This document shows positions 14,723-24,500 of a stretch of 48,718 nt of DNA, one piece after another. The first letter of the stretch is position 1; each line of letters begins with the position of its first letter. The DNA is from Planctomycetota bacterium (GTDB lineage Bacteria > Planctomycetota > Planctomycetia > Gemmatales > Gemmataceae), in NCBI GenBank assembly GCA_029777335.1, contig JAKOSN010000217.1:1-48718 (forward strand). The letters are read 5' to 3'. The notes under the pieces are model-generated. The model was not told the origin of the DNA. It ran no database searches and was given only the letters and a program-made list of their open reading frames with translations. A program made the translations under genes and the position numbers.

Positions 14723-15907
14723 TCAGCGCTTGATCACCCTGGGAATCGGATCGGTGGCAAAGGGCCAGTCGGTCGGTTGATAACGGATCGCGAGGTGCTT
14801 GGTCTCCACCGCCCGATTTTTCTCGGCGGCGCTCGTCATCACGGCGTCGAGAATTCCCGTGGTCAACAGGGTACGCTCGACCGGATAGGGTGGATGTCCC
14901 GTTTGCATCATCGCCTCAATTGCCCTTACCAGATAGGCAAAGTGGCCAAACGGGTCGGGTTGCTGCAAGTAGAAATGCGTCGCCGAGGGGTGGTCCGCGC
15001 CGCGCAGTTGCACGGCCCCGCAGAACGCTCCGCCGTCGCCCTCGTAAACCCAGCCATTCATCATCGCGACCGCCGCCTTGAACCCGTCGCGATACTCGAT
15101 CAGGAAAACGCCAGCATCCTTCGTCCTGGCAGTCAGTTCGCGGTAATCGCCCTTCGCATGGGCCGGCACCAGCGCCAGGGCGGCGTCGAGTAGTTTCTTC
15201 GACCATCGCCCCTCGTCGAGCGCTTTCCACATTGCGGCCCCTTGCAGGCACTGCACCGACTTCACGCCGGTTTCGCCTCCCTTGCGACGCTCGGCCAGGC
15301 ACTGCATCGCCTCCAGCGCATGGAAGCCATAGCCCTCGAACGGTCCATAGCCAACCTGCACCGCTTCCAGGAGAGGCGCGTCCTTCGGCACCTTCAAGGG
15401 CGGTTTGCGCCAGGTGACCGGGAGCGAGGACCCGGCGAGAAAGGGGACAAACAACTCGCGGGCGCGGTCGTACATCCAGCGTGCATCGGTCCAGGTGGCG
15501 GCCAGGTGCTTGTCGTTGAAGACCGGCACGGCGCGTTTCGCTTTCGCAAAGACCCTGGTCACCTCCTCGAAGAAGCGTCGCCTTGGATAGAGTTTTTGTC
15601 CGCGCTCGTTGTTGGGATAGTTGCCATGTTCGCCGATGCACAGCACCCCTTCGACGGCGAGAGTCTTGCCGCCCAGGGTGAGCGCTTCCTCGATGGTCGA
15701 ACACAGTTTGAAGCCGTGTTTCTTTGCCAGCTCCCGACTCATGTCCTTGGCGGGAAACTGATCGACATACAGCGAAACCAGCTTCAAATTCGGCCTGGGT
15801 CCGCCATCGTGGTTGTATCCCTCCAGAAGCTTCCCCACGATGACATCGGCATGGGAATGACGCCGATATTCGGTGACGATCGCCGCGACCTGTTTTGGCT
15901 GTGCCAT
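14723..15907 (-). CDS. Gfo/Idh/MocA-like protein
   Basis: The 394-residue product begins VAAIVTEYRRHSHADVIVGK. It has a Rossmann-like N-terminal half and an alpha/beta C-terminal half of Gfo/Idh/MocA type. The classical GxGxxG is absent: the first loop reads TEYRRHSHA, so NAD(P) binding is uncertain. The segments MYDRARELFVPFLAGSSLPV and CIGEHGNYP are features I associate with a planctomycete/verrucomicrobial subfamily; this is unverified. The ATG at 15907 has a G-rich ribosome-binding site (AGGGGGGC). Unlike its neighbours it has no Tat signal. It lies 68 bases after the TIM-barrel gene and is likely co-transcribed. Confidence 0.6.
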   Translation of the reverse strand: MAQPKQVAAIVTEYRRHSHADVIVGKLLEGYNHDGGPRPNLKLVSLYVDQFPAKDMSRELAKKHGFKLCSTIEEALTLGGKTLAVEGVLCIGEHGNYPNNERGQKLYPRRRFFEEVTRVFAKAKRAVPVFNDKHLAATWTDARWMYDRARELFVPFLAGSSLPVTWRKPPLKVPKDAPLLEAVQVGYGPFEGYGFHALEAMQCLAERRKGGETGVKSVQCLQGAAMWKALDEGRWSKKLLDAALALVPAHAKGDYRELTARTKDAGVFLIEYRDGFKAAVAMMNGWVYEGDGGAFCGAVQLRGADHPSATHFYLQQPDPFGHFAYLVRAIEAMMQTGHPPYPVERTLLTTGILDAVMTSAAEKNRAVETKHLAIRYQPTDWPFATDPIPRVIKR

Positions 15908-15975
15908 CTGTTTTGCCCCCCTGGAAGACTGGTCGAGCGACGAGAACGCGTCCTCGTCGCTCGGGACGCGGAGTC

Positions 15976-16863
15976 TTACCACTGATCCGCGCGGTTGACT
16001 GCCCACGCGGCTTCCTCTTCACTCTTCGACGGCCGACATTCCAGGCCAACGTAGCCGTTGTAGCCGAGTTTCTTCAGCTCGCGCAGCACGCGCGGATAGT
16101 GGATTTCGCCCGTGCCCGGCTCCATCCGCCCTGGGTGATCGGCAAGCTGGATATAGCCGATCTCGTTAATCCCTTCACGCAGATGTCCGCACAGATCGCC
16201 CTCGGTGATGTGCATGTGGTACAGATCCCAGCAGATCTTCACATGCTTGGAGCCAACCGCCTTGCAGATCCGAATCGTGGGGGCACTGCCGTACAGGCAA
16301 TGTCCCTTGTGATCGACGCGGATGTTCATCGGTTCGAGGATAAGCGTGATGTCGTGCTTCTCGGCGATCGGCGCGCCCTTCTTCAGCCCGGTGATGATGT
16401 TCTCGTGCATCTGTTGCTGCGACATGCCTGGGATGTCGTTGCCGCCCACAACGGTCAACAGCTTGCACTTGAGCTTCCTGGCCACCTCGCAGCTTTGCTC
16501 GACGGTCTCGACAAACCGCGCATGATTTTTCGGATCGTTCAGCCCCGGGGTGAAGCCCCAGGCGGTGAACTGGGCCACTTCGAGTTTGAGCCGGGCACAG
16601 GTTTCTGCCACGGCATTGATGTTCTTGCTCTGCCAGGGCCAGAACTCGACCGCCGGAAACCCGAGCCTGGCGGCCCCTTCCAGCCGTTTGAGAAAATCCT
16701 TCTCGCGGGTGAACCACATCTCCACGTTGCAGGCGAAGCGCGTGTTCCGGGTGCGGCCGGGCAAAGGAGCCTCGGCCGCCTGGGCCTGGGGAGCGGCGGT
16801 CAACAGGGGGAGCGTCGCCAATCCGGCTGTGGTGCTGAGAAAACGACGTCGCGTGGGTTCCAT
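15976..16863 (-). CDS. Tat-exported TIM-barrel isomerase/epimerase (hydroxypyruvate isomerase-like)
   Basis: The 295-residue protein starts with a twin-arginine signal (TRRRFLSTTAGLATLPLL, cleavage near AQA). The rest is an AP-endonuclease-2-type TIM barrel. Likely metal ligands are the glutamate in LILEPMN, the aspartate and histidine in CWDLYHMH, and the glutamate in VGLECRP, with LADHPGR near the active site as in hydroxypyruvate isomerases. The family isomerises or epimerises small sugars such as hydroxypyruvate, xylose or inositol derivatives. The substrate here is unknown. It starts 27 bases after the ApbE gene on the same strand. Confidence 0.9.
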   Translation of the reverse strand: MEPTRRRFLSTTAGLATLPLLTAAPQAQAAEAPLPGRTRNTRFACNVEMWFTREKDFLKRLEGAARLGFPAVEFWPWQSKNINAVAETCARLKLEVAQFTAWGFTPGLNDPKNHARFVETVEQSCEVARKLKCKLLTVVGGNDIPGMSQQQMHENIITGLKKGAPIAEKHDITLILEPMNIRVDHKGHCLYGSAPTIRICKAVGSKHVKICWDLYHMHITEGDLCGHLREGINEIGYIQLADHPGRMEPGTGEIHYPRVLRELKKLGYNGYVGLECRPSKSEEEAAWAVNRADQW

Positions 16864-16890
16864 GGAGGCATCCTTCGTGAGAGAGAAAAG

Positions 16891-17916
16891 CTACTTTTGC
16901 GAGGGTTTAATAAGGAATTGTTGGAAGCCGGGCGATTCATACGTCTGTTCTTTCTGCCCGCGTTTTTCCACGATCAGGGCCGCCACTCCCCTGTGCTTGG
17001 CGATCAGGGCGAGTCCCTTCTCCGGACCCAGGACGGAAACGGCGGTCGCCAGGCAATCGGTGGTGATACCGTGCCGGGCGATCACCGTGACGCTGAACTG
17101 TCCCAGGACCCCAACCCCTGTTCTCGGATCGACAATGTGGGAATAGCGCTTCCCCTCGATCTCCACATATTGCTCGGCATCGCCCGAGGTGGAAACGGCG
17201 GCCTTGCTGAGCAACAGGGCGTGTTTGGGTTGACTTTCCGGATCGAGCAAGGGGGCGATCCCAATCTTCCATCCCTTGCTGTTGGGGGGCGCCTCGCCCA
17301 CGGCAATATCGCCGCCCGCGGCGACGAGGGCGCACTTCAGCCCGTGGTCGGCGAGCACTTTCAATGCCTCATCGGCGGCGTACCCCTTGGCGATGCCGCC
17401 CAGGTCGAGTTTCATTCCCCGGGTGGTCAACTGGACGGTACGCCGGGCGGCATCGAGCCGAATCTTGTCGTGGCCCACCAGCTTTCGCGCGGCGGCCAGC
17501 TCCTCGGGGTCGGGCAACTGGATACTCTTGCGGGCGCGGCGCCACAATTTCACGACTGGACCAATGGTCACGTCAAAGGCGCCGTCGGAAGCGCGGGCCA
17601 GGTCCTGGGAGCGCGCAAGCACGGTGAACAACTCCGGGCTGACGGGGACGGGGTCGCCGCCGGCTTTCTGGCACAATTGCATCAATTCGCTGGCCGGACG
17701 ATAGTCACTCATGATACCATCGAGCGCAGCGATTCGTGCAAATGCTGCTTTGGCCGCTCGATTGGCCGATTCTTTGTCAGCGGAGTAGACTAGCACTTTG
17801 AACCGCGTTCCCATGTGCGGCTCGGTGAAAGTGTACTGTTTGAGCGGTTGGTCCGCGCGGCCCACAAGGGCCGTCGAAAGTAGCACGGCGAGACTGGCAC
17901 AATACCAACGGGACAT
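16891..17916 (-). CDS. apbE: FAD:protein FMN transferase (ApbE)
   Basis: The 341-residue protein has an N-terminal export signal (cleavage near GRA) and family motifs: HMGTRFKV, SDYRPASEL, LDLGGIAKGYAAD, SHIVDPRTG and TTDCLATAVSVLG. ApbE transfers FMN from FAD to a threonine of extracytoplasmic targets, typically NqrB/NqrC or RnfG-type subunits, using Mg2+. No obvious flavinylation target with a matching motif is encoded nearby. It is the first gene of the minus-strand group with the TIM-barrel and Gfo/Idh-like genes and is divergent from the SUMF1-like gene, 57 bases away. Confidence 0.95.
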   Translation of the reverse strand: MSRWYCASLAVLLSTALVGRADQPLKQYTFTEPHMGTRFKVLVYSADKESANRAAKAAFARIAALDGIMSDYRPASELMQLCQKAGGDPVPVSPELFTVLARSQDLARASDGAFDVTIGPVVKLWRRARKSIQLPDPEELAAARKLVGHDKIRLDAARRTVQLTTRGMKLDLGGIAKGYAADEALKVLADHGLKCALVAAGGDIAVGEAPPNSKGWKIGIAPLLDPESQPKHALLLSKAAVSTSGDAEQYVEIEGKRYSHIVDPRTGVGVLGQFSVTVIARHGITTDCLATAVSVLGPEKGLALIAKHRGVAALIVEKRGQKEQTYESPGFQQFLIKPSQK

Positions 17917-17973
17917 GCGTCAACTCTCCGGGGATGGTCCTCATACCTGGACGACTTGTGGAGCTTAACACAG

Positions 17974-19017
17974 ATGCGACGCTTCTTGTACCACCCTCTC
18001 AGCGCGATCCTCATTTTCCTTCCCGGAGTGCTGGTGTTGCTTTCGCTCCAGGATACCCCGGCGGCCGACAGCAAGGACAAACTCCCCCACCTCGAGCCGG
18101 TCAAGCACAAGAGCTACACCGAGACCATGCCGGGGGGAAAGGTGAAGTTTGAGATGATCGCCGTTCCGGGCGGCACGTACCTGATGGGCAGTCCCAAGGA
18201 CGAGAAAGGCCGCAAGGACGACGAGGGGCCGCAGCATCCGGTCACCATTCGCCCCCTGTGGGTGGGGAAGTGCGAGGTCACCTGGGACGAATACGACCAG
18301 TACTGGAAGTCGAAGCCGGAAGGGAACGATCCCAAGCCCGGCGAAAAGTCGAAGGATGTCAATGCCGTCACGCGTCCCACCCCTCCGTACGCCGATGAAA
18401 CCTTCGGCCACGGCCGCGAAGGACAACCGGCCATCTGCATCACCCATCACGCCGCCATGGAATACTGCTACTGGCTGTCCAGGAAGACAGGGAAGAAATA
18501 TCGCCTGCCGACCGAGGCGGAGTGGGAATGGGCCTGTCGCGCTGGCACGACCACGGCCTACTCGTTTGGCGAGGATCCGGCCAAGCTGGGGGAGTACGCC
18601 TGGTTCGCCGGCAATTCCGAGGAAGTGACCCACAAGGTGGCCGAAAAGAAGCCCAACCCGTGGGGTTTGTACGACATGCATGGCAATGTCAGCGAATGGT
18701 GCCTCGATCACTACCGCAAGGATTACTACTCGACCTTCCCGCTCGATCGGGCGACGGTCGAACCTTTCCTGATGCCGACCGACAAGCGGTTCCCCCACGT
18801 GGCGCGTGGGGGCGCCTGGTCCGATCAGCCCGTCGGGTGCCGCAGTGCGGCACGGCGTGGCTCGGACAAAACCTGGATCAAACTCGATCCGCAACGTCCG
18901 CAAAGTATCTGGTGGCTGACCAGTGCGGAGTTTGTCGGCTTCCGCATTGTGCGCGAGGTCGAGGAACTCGATGCACTCAAGACGCTGCGGTCCAAGGTAA
19001 CTCGTGAAAGCGAATAA
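17974..19017 (+). CDS. Exported SUMF1/FGE-sulfatase-domain protein
   Basis: The 347-residue protein has a signal peptide or anchor (about 1-28) and one formylglycine-generating-enzyme-like domain (about 55-335). Recognisable blocks are PGGTYLMGSP, RLPTEAEWEWACRAG, GLYDMHGNVSEWC, RGGAWSD and GFRIVREV. The catalytic cysteine pair of true FGE is not present: the segment after RGGAW reads SDQPVGCRSAAR, with only the structural-type cysteine. Activation of sulfatases is therefore unlikely. Such domains in planctomycetes often serve as binding modules. A TTG at 17956 is also in frame, but ATG 17974 is preceded by GGAG. Confidence 0.9.
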   Translation: MRRFLYHPLSAILIFLPGVLVLLSLQDTPAADSKDKLPHLEPVKHKSYTETMPGGKVKFEMIAVPGGTYLMGSPKDEKGRKDDEGPQHPVTIRPLWVGKCEVTWDEYDQYWKSKPEGNDPKPGEKSKDVNAVTRPTPPYADETFGHGREGQPAICITHHAAMEYCYWLSRKTGKKYRLPTEAEWEWACRAGTTTAYSFGEDPAKLGEYAWFAGNSEEVTHKVAEKKPNPWGLYDMHGNVSEWCLDHYRKDYYSTFPLDRATVEPFLMPTDKRFPHVARGGAWSDQPVGCRSAARRGSDKTWIKLDPQRPQSIWWLTSAEFVGFRIVREVEELDALKTLRSKVTRESE

Positions 19018-19097
19018 CGCTGGCGCATGAGCATGGGCCGGCACCCCCAACATCCCTGCTCCCCTGACTTTCACCACTCTCTCTGGAGGTCCTTGAC

Positions 19098-20408
19098 ATG
19101 ACGGACATTCCTGGCAGCGACACGACTTCGCGGCGCGATTTCCTGAAAACGACGACCGTGGTCGCGGGAACGGCCGTGGCTGCCCACCTCTTCACCCCGG
19201 GCGTTCACGCCGCCGAGAACAACACCATCAAGGTGGGGGTGATCGGGTGCGGCGGACGCGGCTCGGGCGCCGCCGAGAACGTGATGCATTCCGCCCCCGG
19301 CGTGGAGATCGTCGCGCTGGGCGACTACTTCCAGGACAAGGCCAGTGGGCTGCGTAACCGGCTGATGCGCTTTGCCCAGAACGACGAGCAGTGCAAGAAG
19401 CTGGGCAACAAGGTGAGCATCCCCGACGAGGCCTGTTACGGCGGGGTGGACGCGTATCAGAAGGTGATCGATTCGGGCGCCAACTACATCATCCTGGCCA
19501 CCCCTCCGGGCTTCCGGCCGCAACACCTGCAGGCTGCTGTCGCCGCGGGGAAGAACATTTTCACTGAGAAGCCCGTTGGGGTCGACGGCGCGGGCATTCG
19601 CAAGGTGCTGGACGCGTACGAGGAAGCGAAGAAGAAGAAACTGGCCATCGTCGCCGGCACGCAGCGCCGCCACCAGGCGGGCTACCTCGAAACCATGAAG
19701 CAGGTCGCCAACGGCGCCATCGGCGAAATCACCGCCCTGCGCTGCTACTGGAATCAGGGCAACATCTGGTTCCGGGATCGCAAGTCGGGGATGACGGACC
19801 TCGATTACCAGATCAACAACTGGTATCACTTCATGTGGCTGTGCGGCGATCACATCGTCGAGCAGCATGTGCACAATCTCGACGTCTGCAACTGGGCGAT
19901 GGGGGGACCTCCTGCCAGGGCGGTCGGCATGGGCGGACGCACGCGCCCCTACAACGATCCCAAGGTCGATGGCAACATCTTCAACTTCTTCGCCATCGAT
20001 TTTGAGTATCCCAACGGCGTGCACATGCTCAGCATGGCCCGCCAGATCAACGACTGCGAAAACAGTGTCTCCGAGGCCCTGGTTGGCACCAAGGGCACCT
20101 GTCAGCCGAACCAGTATCGCATCAACGGCAAGAGCGTCTTTCGCGGCCGTGGCATCGATCCGTATGTGCAGGAACACACCGATCTGATTGCCAGTATTCG
20201 CAAGGGTGAACCGCTCAACGAACTGAAGACGGTGGCGGAGAGCACCTTGACGGCGATCATGGGCCGCATGAGCGCGTACACCGGCAAGGCCGTCACCTTC
20301 GACTTCGCGCTGAAGTCCAGGCTCGACACCTTCCCGCCCAAGCTCTCGCGTGACATGAGCCTGCCAGTGGCCGATTTGCCGGTCCCGGGCAAGACCGAGT
20401 TGATCTGA
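19098..20408 (+). CDS. Tat-exported Gfo/Idh/MocA oxidoreductase
   Basis: The 436-residue protein has a twin-arginine signal (TSRRDFLKTT, cleavage near VHA at about 37), a Rossmann nucleotide-binding motif (VGVIGCGGRGSG) and the family marker EKPVGVDG, followed by the C-terminal alpha/beta domain. Relatives are NAD(P)-dependent sugar or inositol dehydrogenases; exported members carry a tightly bound nucleotide, as in glucose-fructose oxidoreductase. GGAGG lies 8 bases before the ATG. It lies 80 bases after the SUMF1-like gene. Together with the divergent TIM-barrel isomerase it suggests periplasmic sugar or polyol processing. Confidence 0.93.
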   Translation: MTDIPGSDTTSRRDFLKTTTVVAGTAVAAHLFTPGVHAAENNTIKVGVIGCGGRGSGAAENVMHSAPGVEIVALGDYFQDKASGLRNRLMRFAQNDEQCKKLGNKVSIPDEACYGGVDAYQKVIDSGANYIILATPPGFRPQHLQAAVAAGKNIFTEKPVGVDGAGIRKVLDAYEEAKKKKLAIVAGTQRRHQAGYLETMKQVANGAIGEITALRCYWNQGNIWFRDRKSGMTDLDYQINNWYHFMWLCGDHIVEQHVHNLDVCNWAMGGPPARAVGMGGRTRPYNDPKVDGNIFNFFAIDFEYPNGVHMLSMARQINDCENSVSEALVGTKGTCQPNQYRINGKSVFRGRGIDPYVQEHTDLIASIRKGEPLNELKTVAESTLTAIMGRMSAYTGKAVTFDFALKSRLDTFPPKLSRDMSLPVADLPVPGKTELI

Positions 20409-20442
20409 GTCTCCCGAGGTGGCCGCACGAGGTTTTTCTGAG

Positions 20443-20485
20443 GAGGTGAGGAGCGCGCACCCATGCGGCAGCGCTCCTCACCTCC
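20443..20485 (+). terminator. Hairpin terminator between the Gfo/Idh and mazG genes
   Basis: A perfect 15-bp inverted repeat (20443-20457 with 20471-20485) and 13-base loop lie 34 bases after the oxidoreductase stop and before the mazG start. The downstream flank GTTTGCTTGG is only weakly T-rich. Confidence 0.65.
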
Positions 20486-20518
20486 GTTTGCTTGGTGGAG
20501 CCGGTTGAGGATTGGCAG

Positions 20519-21337
20519 ATGGATCCGGATCAGGCAGCCCAGGTGTTCAAGGAGTTTGTCACCATCATCAAGGCGCTGCGCACTCCGCACACGGGGTGTC
20601 CGTGGGATCTGGAGCAGGACCATCACACCCTGCGCCCTTATCTGCTCGAGGAAGCGTACGAGGTGCTCGATGCCATTGAGCGCGTGGATGAGCGCGCGCT
20701 GCGGGAGGAACTGGGCGATCTCCTCTTGCAGGTGGTGCTGCACGCGCAGGTGGCGGACGATCGCGGGGGCTTCTCCATCATCGAGGTGCTGCGCGACATT
20801 GCTGACAAGATGGTGCGCCGCCATCCTCATGTCTTCGGCTCGGTGCAGGTGGCAGACGCCGACGAGGTGCGCCGCAACTGGGAAGCGATCAAGGCCACGG
20901 AAAAGCAGGGGCCTCCCGCCTCGCCTCTGGCAGGTGTCCCTGAGGCACTTCCCGCGCTGATGCGGGCCCAGCGCCTGGGGGAGAAGGCGGCGCGCGTCGG
21001 GGTGGACTGGACCTCGCTCGCCGACGTGTTCGCCAAGGTCCGCGAGGAGATGGCCGAACTGGAACAGGCACTCCGTGCACACGGGGAGCAGGCGACCGCA
21101 CCCGCGGGGGACGAACACCAGCACCTCGAACACGAACTGGGCGATCTTCTCTTCACACTCTGTCAGCTCGCACGCTGGCTCGACCTCAGCGCCGAGGAGG
21201 CCCTGCGTGCCTGCACAAGACGTTTCCTCGCCCGGTTTCAGCGGCTGGAACAACAGTCGGAACAGCCGTTGGCACAACGCTCGCGCACCGAGATCGAGGC
21301 CGGTTGGCAGAAGGCCAGGCACCTCACTCCAGAGTGA
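20519..21337 (+). CDS. mazG: Nucleoside triphosphate pyrophosphohydrolase MazG
   Basis: The 272-residue protein matches full-length MazG (Escherichia coli 263 residues). It opens with LRTPHTGCPWDLEQDHHTL and has the Mg2+-binding EEAYEVLDAI then EELGDLLLQVV in the first domain. The second domain keeps EEMAELEQAL and ELGDLLFTLCQLARW. MazG hydrolyses non-canonical or excess NTPs to NMP and pyrophosphate. Three in-frame starts are possible (TTG 20492, GTG 20495, ATG 20519); the ATG has GAGG 8 bases upstream and gives the usual length. It appears monocistronic. Confidence 0.95.
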   Translation: MDPDQAAQVFKEFVTIIKALRTPHTGCPWDLEQDHHTLRPYLLEEAYEVLDAIERVDERALREELGDLLLQVVLHAQVADDRGGFSIIEVLRDIADKMVRRHPHVFGSVQVADADEVRRNWEAIKATEKQGPPASPLAGVPEALPALMRAQRLGEKAARVGVDWTSLADVFAKVREEMAELEQALRAHGEQATAPAGDEHQHLEHELGDLLFTLCQLARWLDLSAEEALRACTRRFLARFQRLEQQSEQPLAQRSRTEIEAGWQKARHLTPE

Positions 21338-21440
21338 TCACGCCCCTCACCGCAACTTTTTTGCACTCGCTGATTCGTGCTTGCATGCGCCGGGGGCATG
21401 CGGTAGACGTGGCGAAAGGACGGGAACTCACTCCCGCCAG

Positions 21441-21454
21441 GCCCGTTCGCGGGC
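21441..21454 (+). terminator. UUCG-tetraloop hairpin downstream of mazG
   Basis: GCCCG and CGGGC flank a TTCG loop, an exceptionally stable RNA tetraloop. It lies about 100 bases after mazG and 65 before the next start. There is no T-tract, so it may be a stability element rather than a terminator. Confidence 0.3.
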
Positions 21455-21518
21455 TGTCCAGTTTCAGGCATGCGCTTGAGGTGAAAAGATAGAAGAACCA
21501 TCTGCCAAGGAGGATATT

Positions 21519-24500
21519 ATGCGGCACGATCGATCTCCTCGCGTCTCTTCCGCACACACCGTTGCTGCGAATGACCGAGGACGAACCCTTGCCCGATGTG
21601 GCTCCGCGCTCCTTGTGCTGGTGGTGTTTGGAGTGGCCCAGGTTTACGCTCAACCCTTTCCGCGCGTGCGGCTGAGCGCTGTGGATCCACCCGGAGCCAG
21701 GCAAGGCAGCACAGTGGAGGTTACGCTCCAGGGCGAAGCGCTCGACGATCTCACCACTCTTTATTTCAGCGATCCCCACCTCAAGGCGGAGCGGCTTCCC
21801 ACTCCTGCTCCCTCGGGGAAAAACCCTCCTCCTGCGCCAATCCGATTCCGGATCACTGTGCCCGCCGAGACGCCGCTGGGCGTGCACGATATTCGCGCCA
21901 TCGGCAAATGGGGGATCAGCAATCCGCGCGCGTTTGTGGTTGGCGATCTGGAGGAAGTTCAGGAGAAGGAGCCAAACAACGACACTCCCGAGGCGCAGAC
22001 GGTGACGCTGAATCGCACCGTCAACGGCACCATCGCCACGCGCACCGATGTGGATTATTACCGGTTCACTGGGAAGAAGGGGCAACGCGTGGTGGTCCAC
22101 TGTGCCGCCTCCAGCATCGATAGCCGTCTCGATCCCCTGCTCGAAATGTTCAGCCCTCAGGGGAAGCGGTTGGCGTTCAGTCGTAACTATCGCAGTCGCG
22201 ATGCCGTGGTCGATGTCTTCCTTCCCGGTGATGGCGAGTATCTGGTGCGCGTGTGTGATTTCACCTATCTCGTCGGCAAGGCTGATGAGACGTTCTATCG
22301 GCTTCGTCTCACCACGGCGCCCTGGATCGATGTTGTCTATCCGCCCGTGGTGGAGAAAGGAAAAGCGACGCTCGTCACGCTGTACGGGCGCAATCTTCCG
22401 GGGAGTCAACCCGAGCAAACGAGTGTCACCCCCAGGGGGCTGAAACTCGAAACTGCACGGGCGAAGGTACAGGTGCCGGCGGTTGTAGCCAGTCAGTGTG
22501 GCCCGGTCTTCTCCGGCACGCTCCTTCCGCGTATGGGCACGCTCGATGGCTTTGAATATCGCACACGCAATGATAGTGGTGTGTCCAACCCGGCGCTGCT
22601 CCTCCAGGCGCACTATCCGGTGATCCTGGAGGCAGGGGACAACGACACCCCGGAGAAGGCGCAGCCCATCAAACTCCCCTGTACTCTCTGTGGACGGATT
22701 GAGAATAAAAACGATCGTGATTGGTACTCTTTCTCGGCCAAAAAAGGCGAGGTTTACGTTCTGGAAGGCTACGGCGATCGTCTGCGGGCGCCGGTCGATC
22801 TCTACTTCCGCCTGCGCGGACCGGACAAAAAGCAAATCGTTGGTGAGGCGGACGATAACAGTGAACTGCCAACGGTCGCTGCACAGTTGTGGACCTCAAG
22901 CCAGGATCCCAAGTATCGTTTTGTGGTTCCGGCCGACGGCGACTATGAGTTGCTCATCGGCAGCTGGACAGCCATGGGGCGCGCCGGGCCACGGTCGATC
23001 TACAGTGTCACCATCGGCCCGGAAAAGCCGGATTTCTCGTTGCTCCTGATCGATAACGCCGAGAGTGGGGGCGGATTTACCGTCGAACGGGGTGGACATC
23101 AGGATCTCAAGGTGGTGTGTATACGCCACGATGGTTTCGACGGCGAGATCGTGCTCGAGGCCGAGGGGTTGCCCCCTGGGCTCACCTGTGTGCCTCAGGT
23201 CGCTGGTCCCAGGGTGAAGGAAGTGAGCCTGGTCGTGACTGCTCGGGCAGATGCCCCTTTCTGGGCCGGCGCCATTCGCATCAAGGGGACCGCGCAGATC
23301 GAGGGCAAACCCGTGGTGCGCCCGGCCCACGCCAGTACGCTGGTCTGGCCGACCCCGCAGAAAAACCAGCCCGCCATCAGTCGGCTGGCGCGCTCGGTCT
23401 GTCTGGCCATCCGCGACAAGGGGCCGTACACGCTGGAGACCAGCGTCCAGACCCTGGAACTCCCCGTGGGCGGACGTGGCGAGGTCAAGTTGACAGTAAA
23501 TCGTCAGTGGCCCGAATTCAAGAATGCCACGGTTCAACTGGTTCGGGTGAGCGCTCCCGTGCAGTCGAACGGCCAGTTGATCAACATTCCCAACACCTCG
23601 ATCCCGGGGAACAAAGCGGAGGTGGTGGTGAAATTCCAGGTGCCGACCAACACCCCGCCAGGCACCTACAACCTCGTCTTCGAGGGACGGGGGAAATTCT
23701 CCTATCAACCCGATCCCAGGGACAAGAAAAAGAAGCAAAACCTGGAGGCGGTGGAGTCAACTCCCCCCATTCGCTTCACCGTTTACAACAGTGTCGCCGA
23801 GCTGAGTCTGATGGCACCGCAAGTGGTGCTCCGCCCGGGCGGGGAGGCGGCTCTGGGGATCAAGGTGAAGCGTTTGCATGGCTACAAGGGCGAGTTCAAG
23901 GTGGAGGTGGTCGCACCGCCGGGAGCACAGGGGGTCAGTGCGGCCTCGATCACCATTCCCGCTGGTGCCAACGAGGGCCGCGCGGTGCTCAAGGCGCCGC
24001 CCCAGGCCAGGTCCCTGGCCAACGCCAGCTTCCTGGTGCGTGCGACTGCCAGGGTCGATAACCTCTCGCTCAAGGAGGAAACGAAGTTCCTGGTGAGCGT
24101 GAGCACTACCGCGTCCACCGGGGGCGGTGTCTCGGTGCAGCCGACCCCCCTGCTGCCTCAGGGCTCCGCCGGCTGGAAGTATCAGGCTGCCAGCAAGGTA
24201 AAGGGCGATACGTGGACCGCGCCAACCTTCGACGACAAAAGCTGGCTCGTGGGCAAGGCGCCTGTCGGTTATGGCGAGGAGGAACTCACCACGCGAAAGG
24301 GAACGGTGATCACTCTCAAGGAGCAGGAGGTGCTCTTTCGTCATGAACTGGAAGTGCCGGCGGAGTTGCTCGCTCAGAAAGGGGTGCAGTTCTCCTTGAC
24401 GGTGGCCAGCGATGACAGCGCCCTCGTTTATCTCAATGGACAGCTGATCGATCAGGATCCGACCGCGGACCACGAGTTTGCGTACTGGAATCGTGAGATT

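Noticed and set aside
17974..19017. Active sulfatase-activating enzyme
   Set aside because: The catalytic cysteine pair is missing and no sulfatase gene is present in the window.
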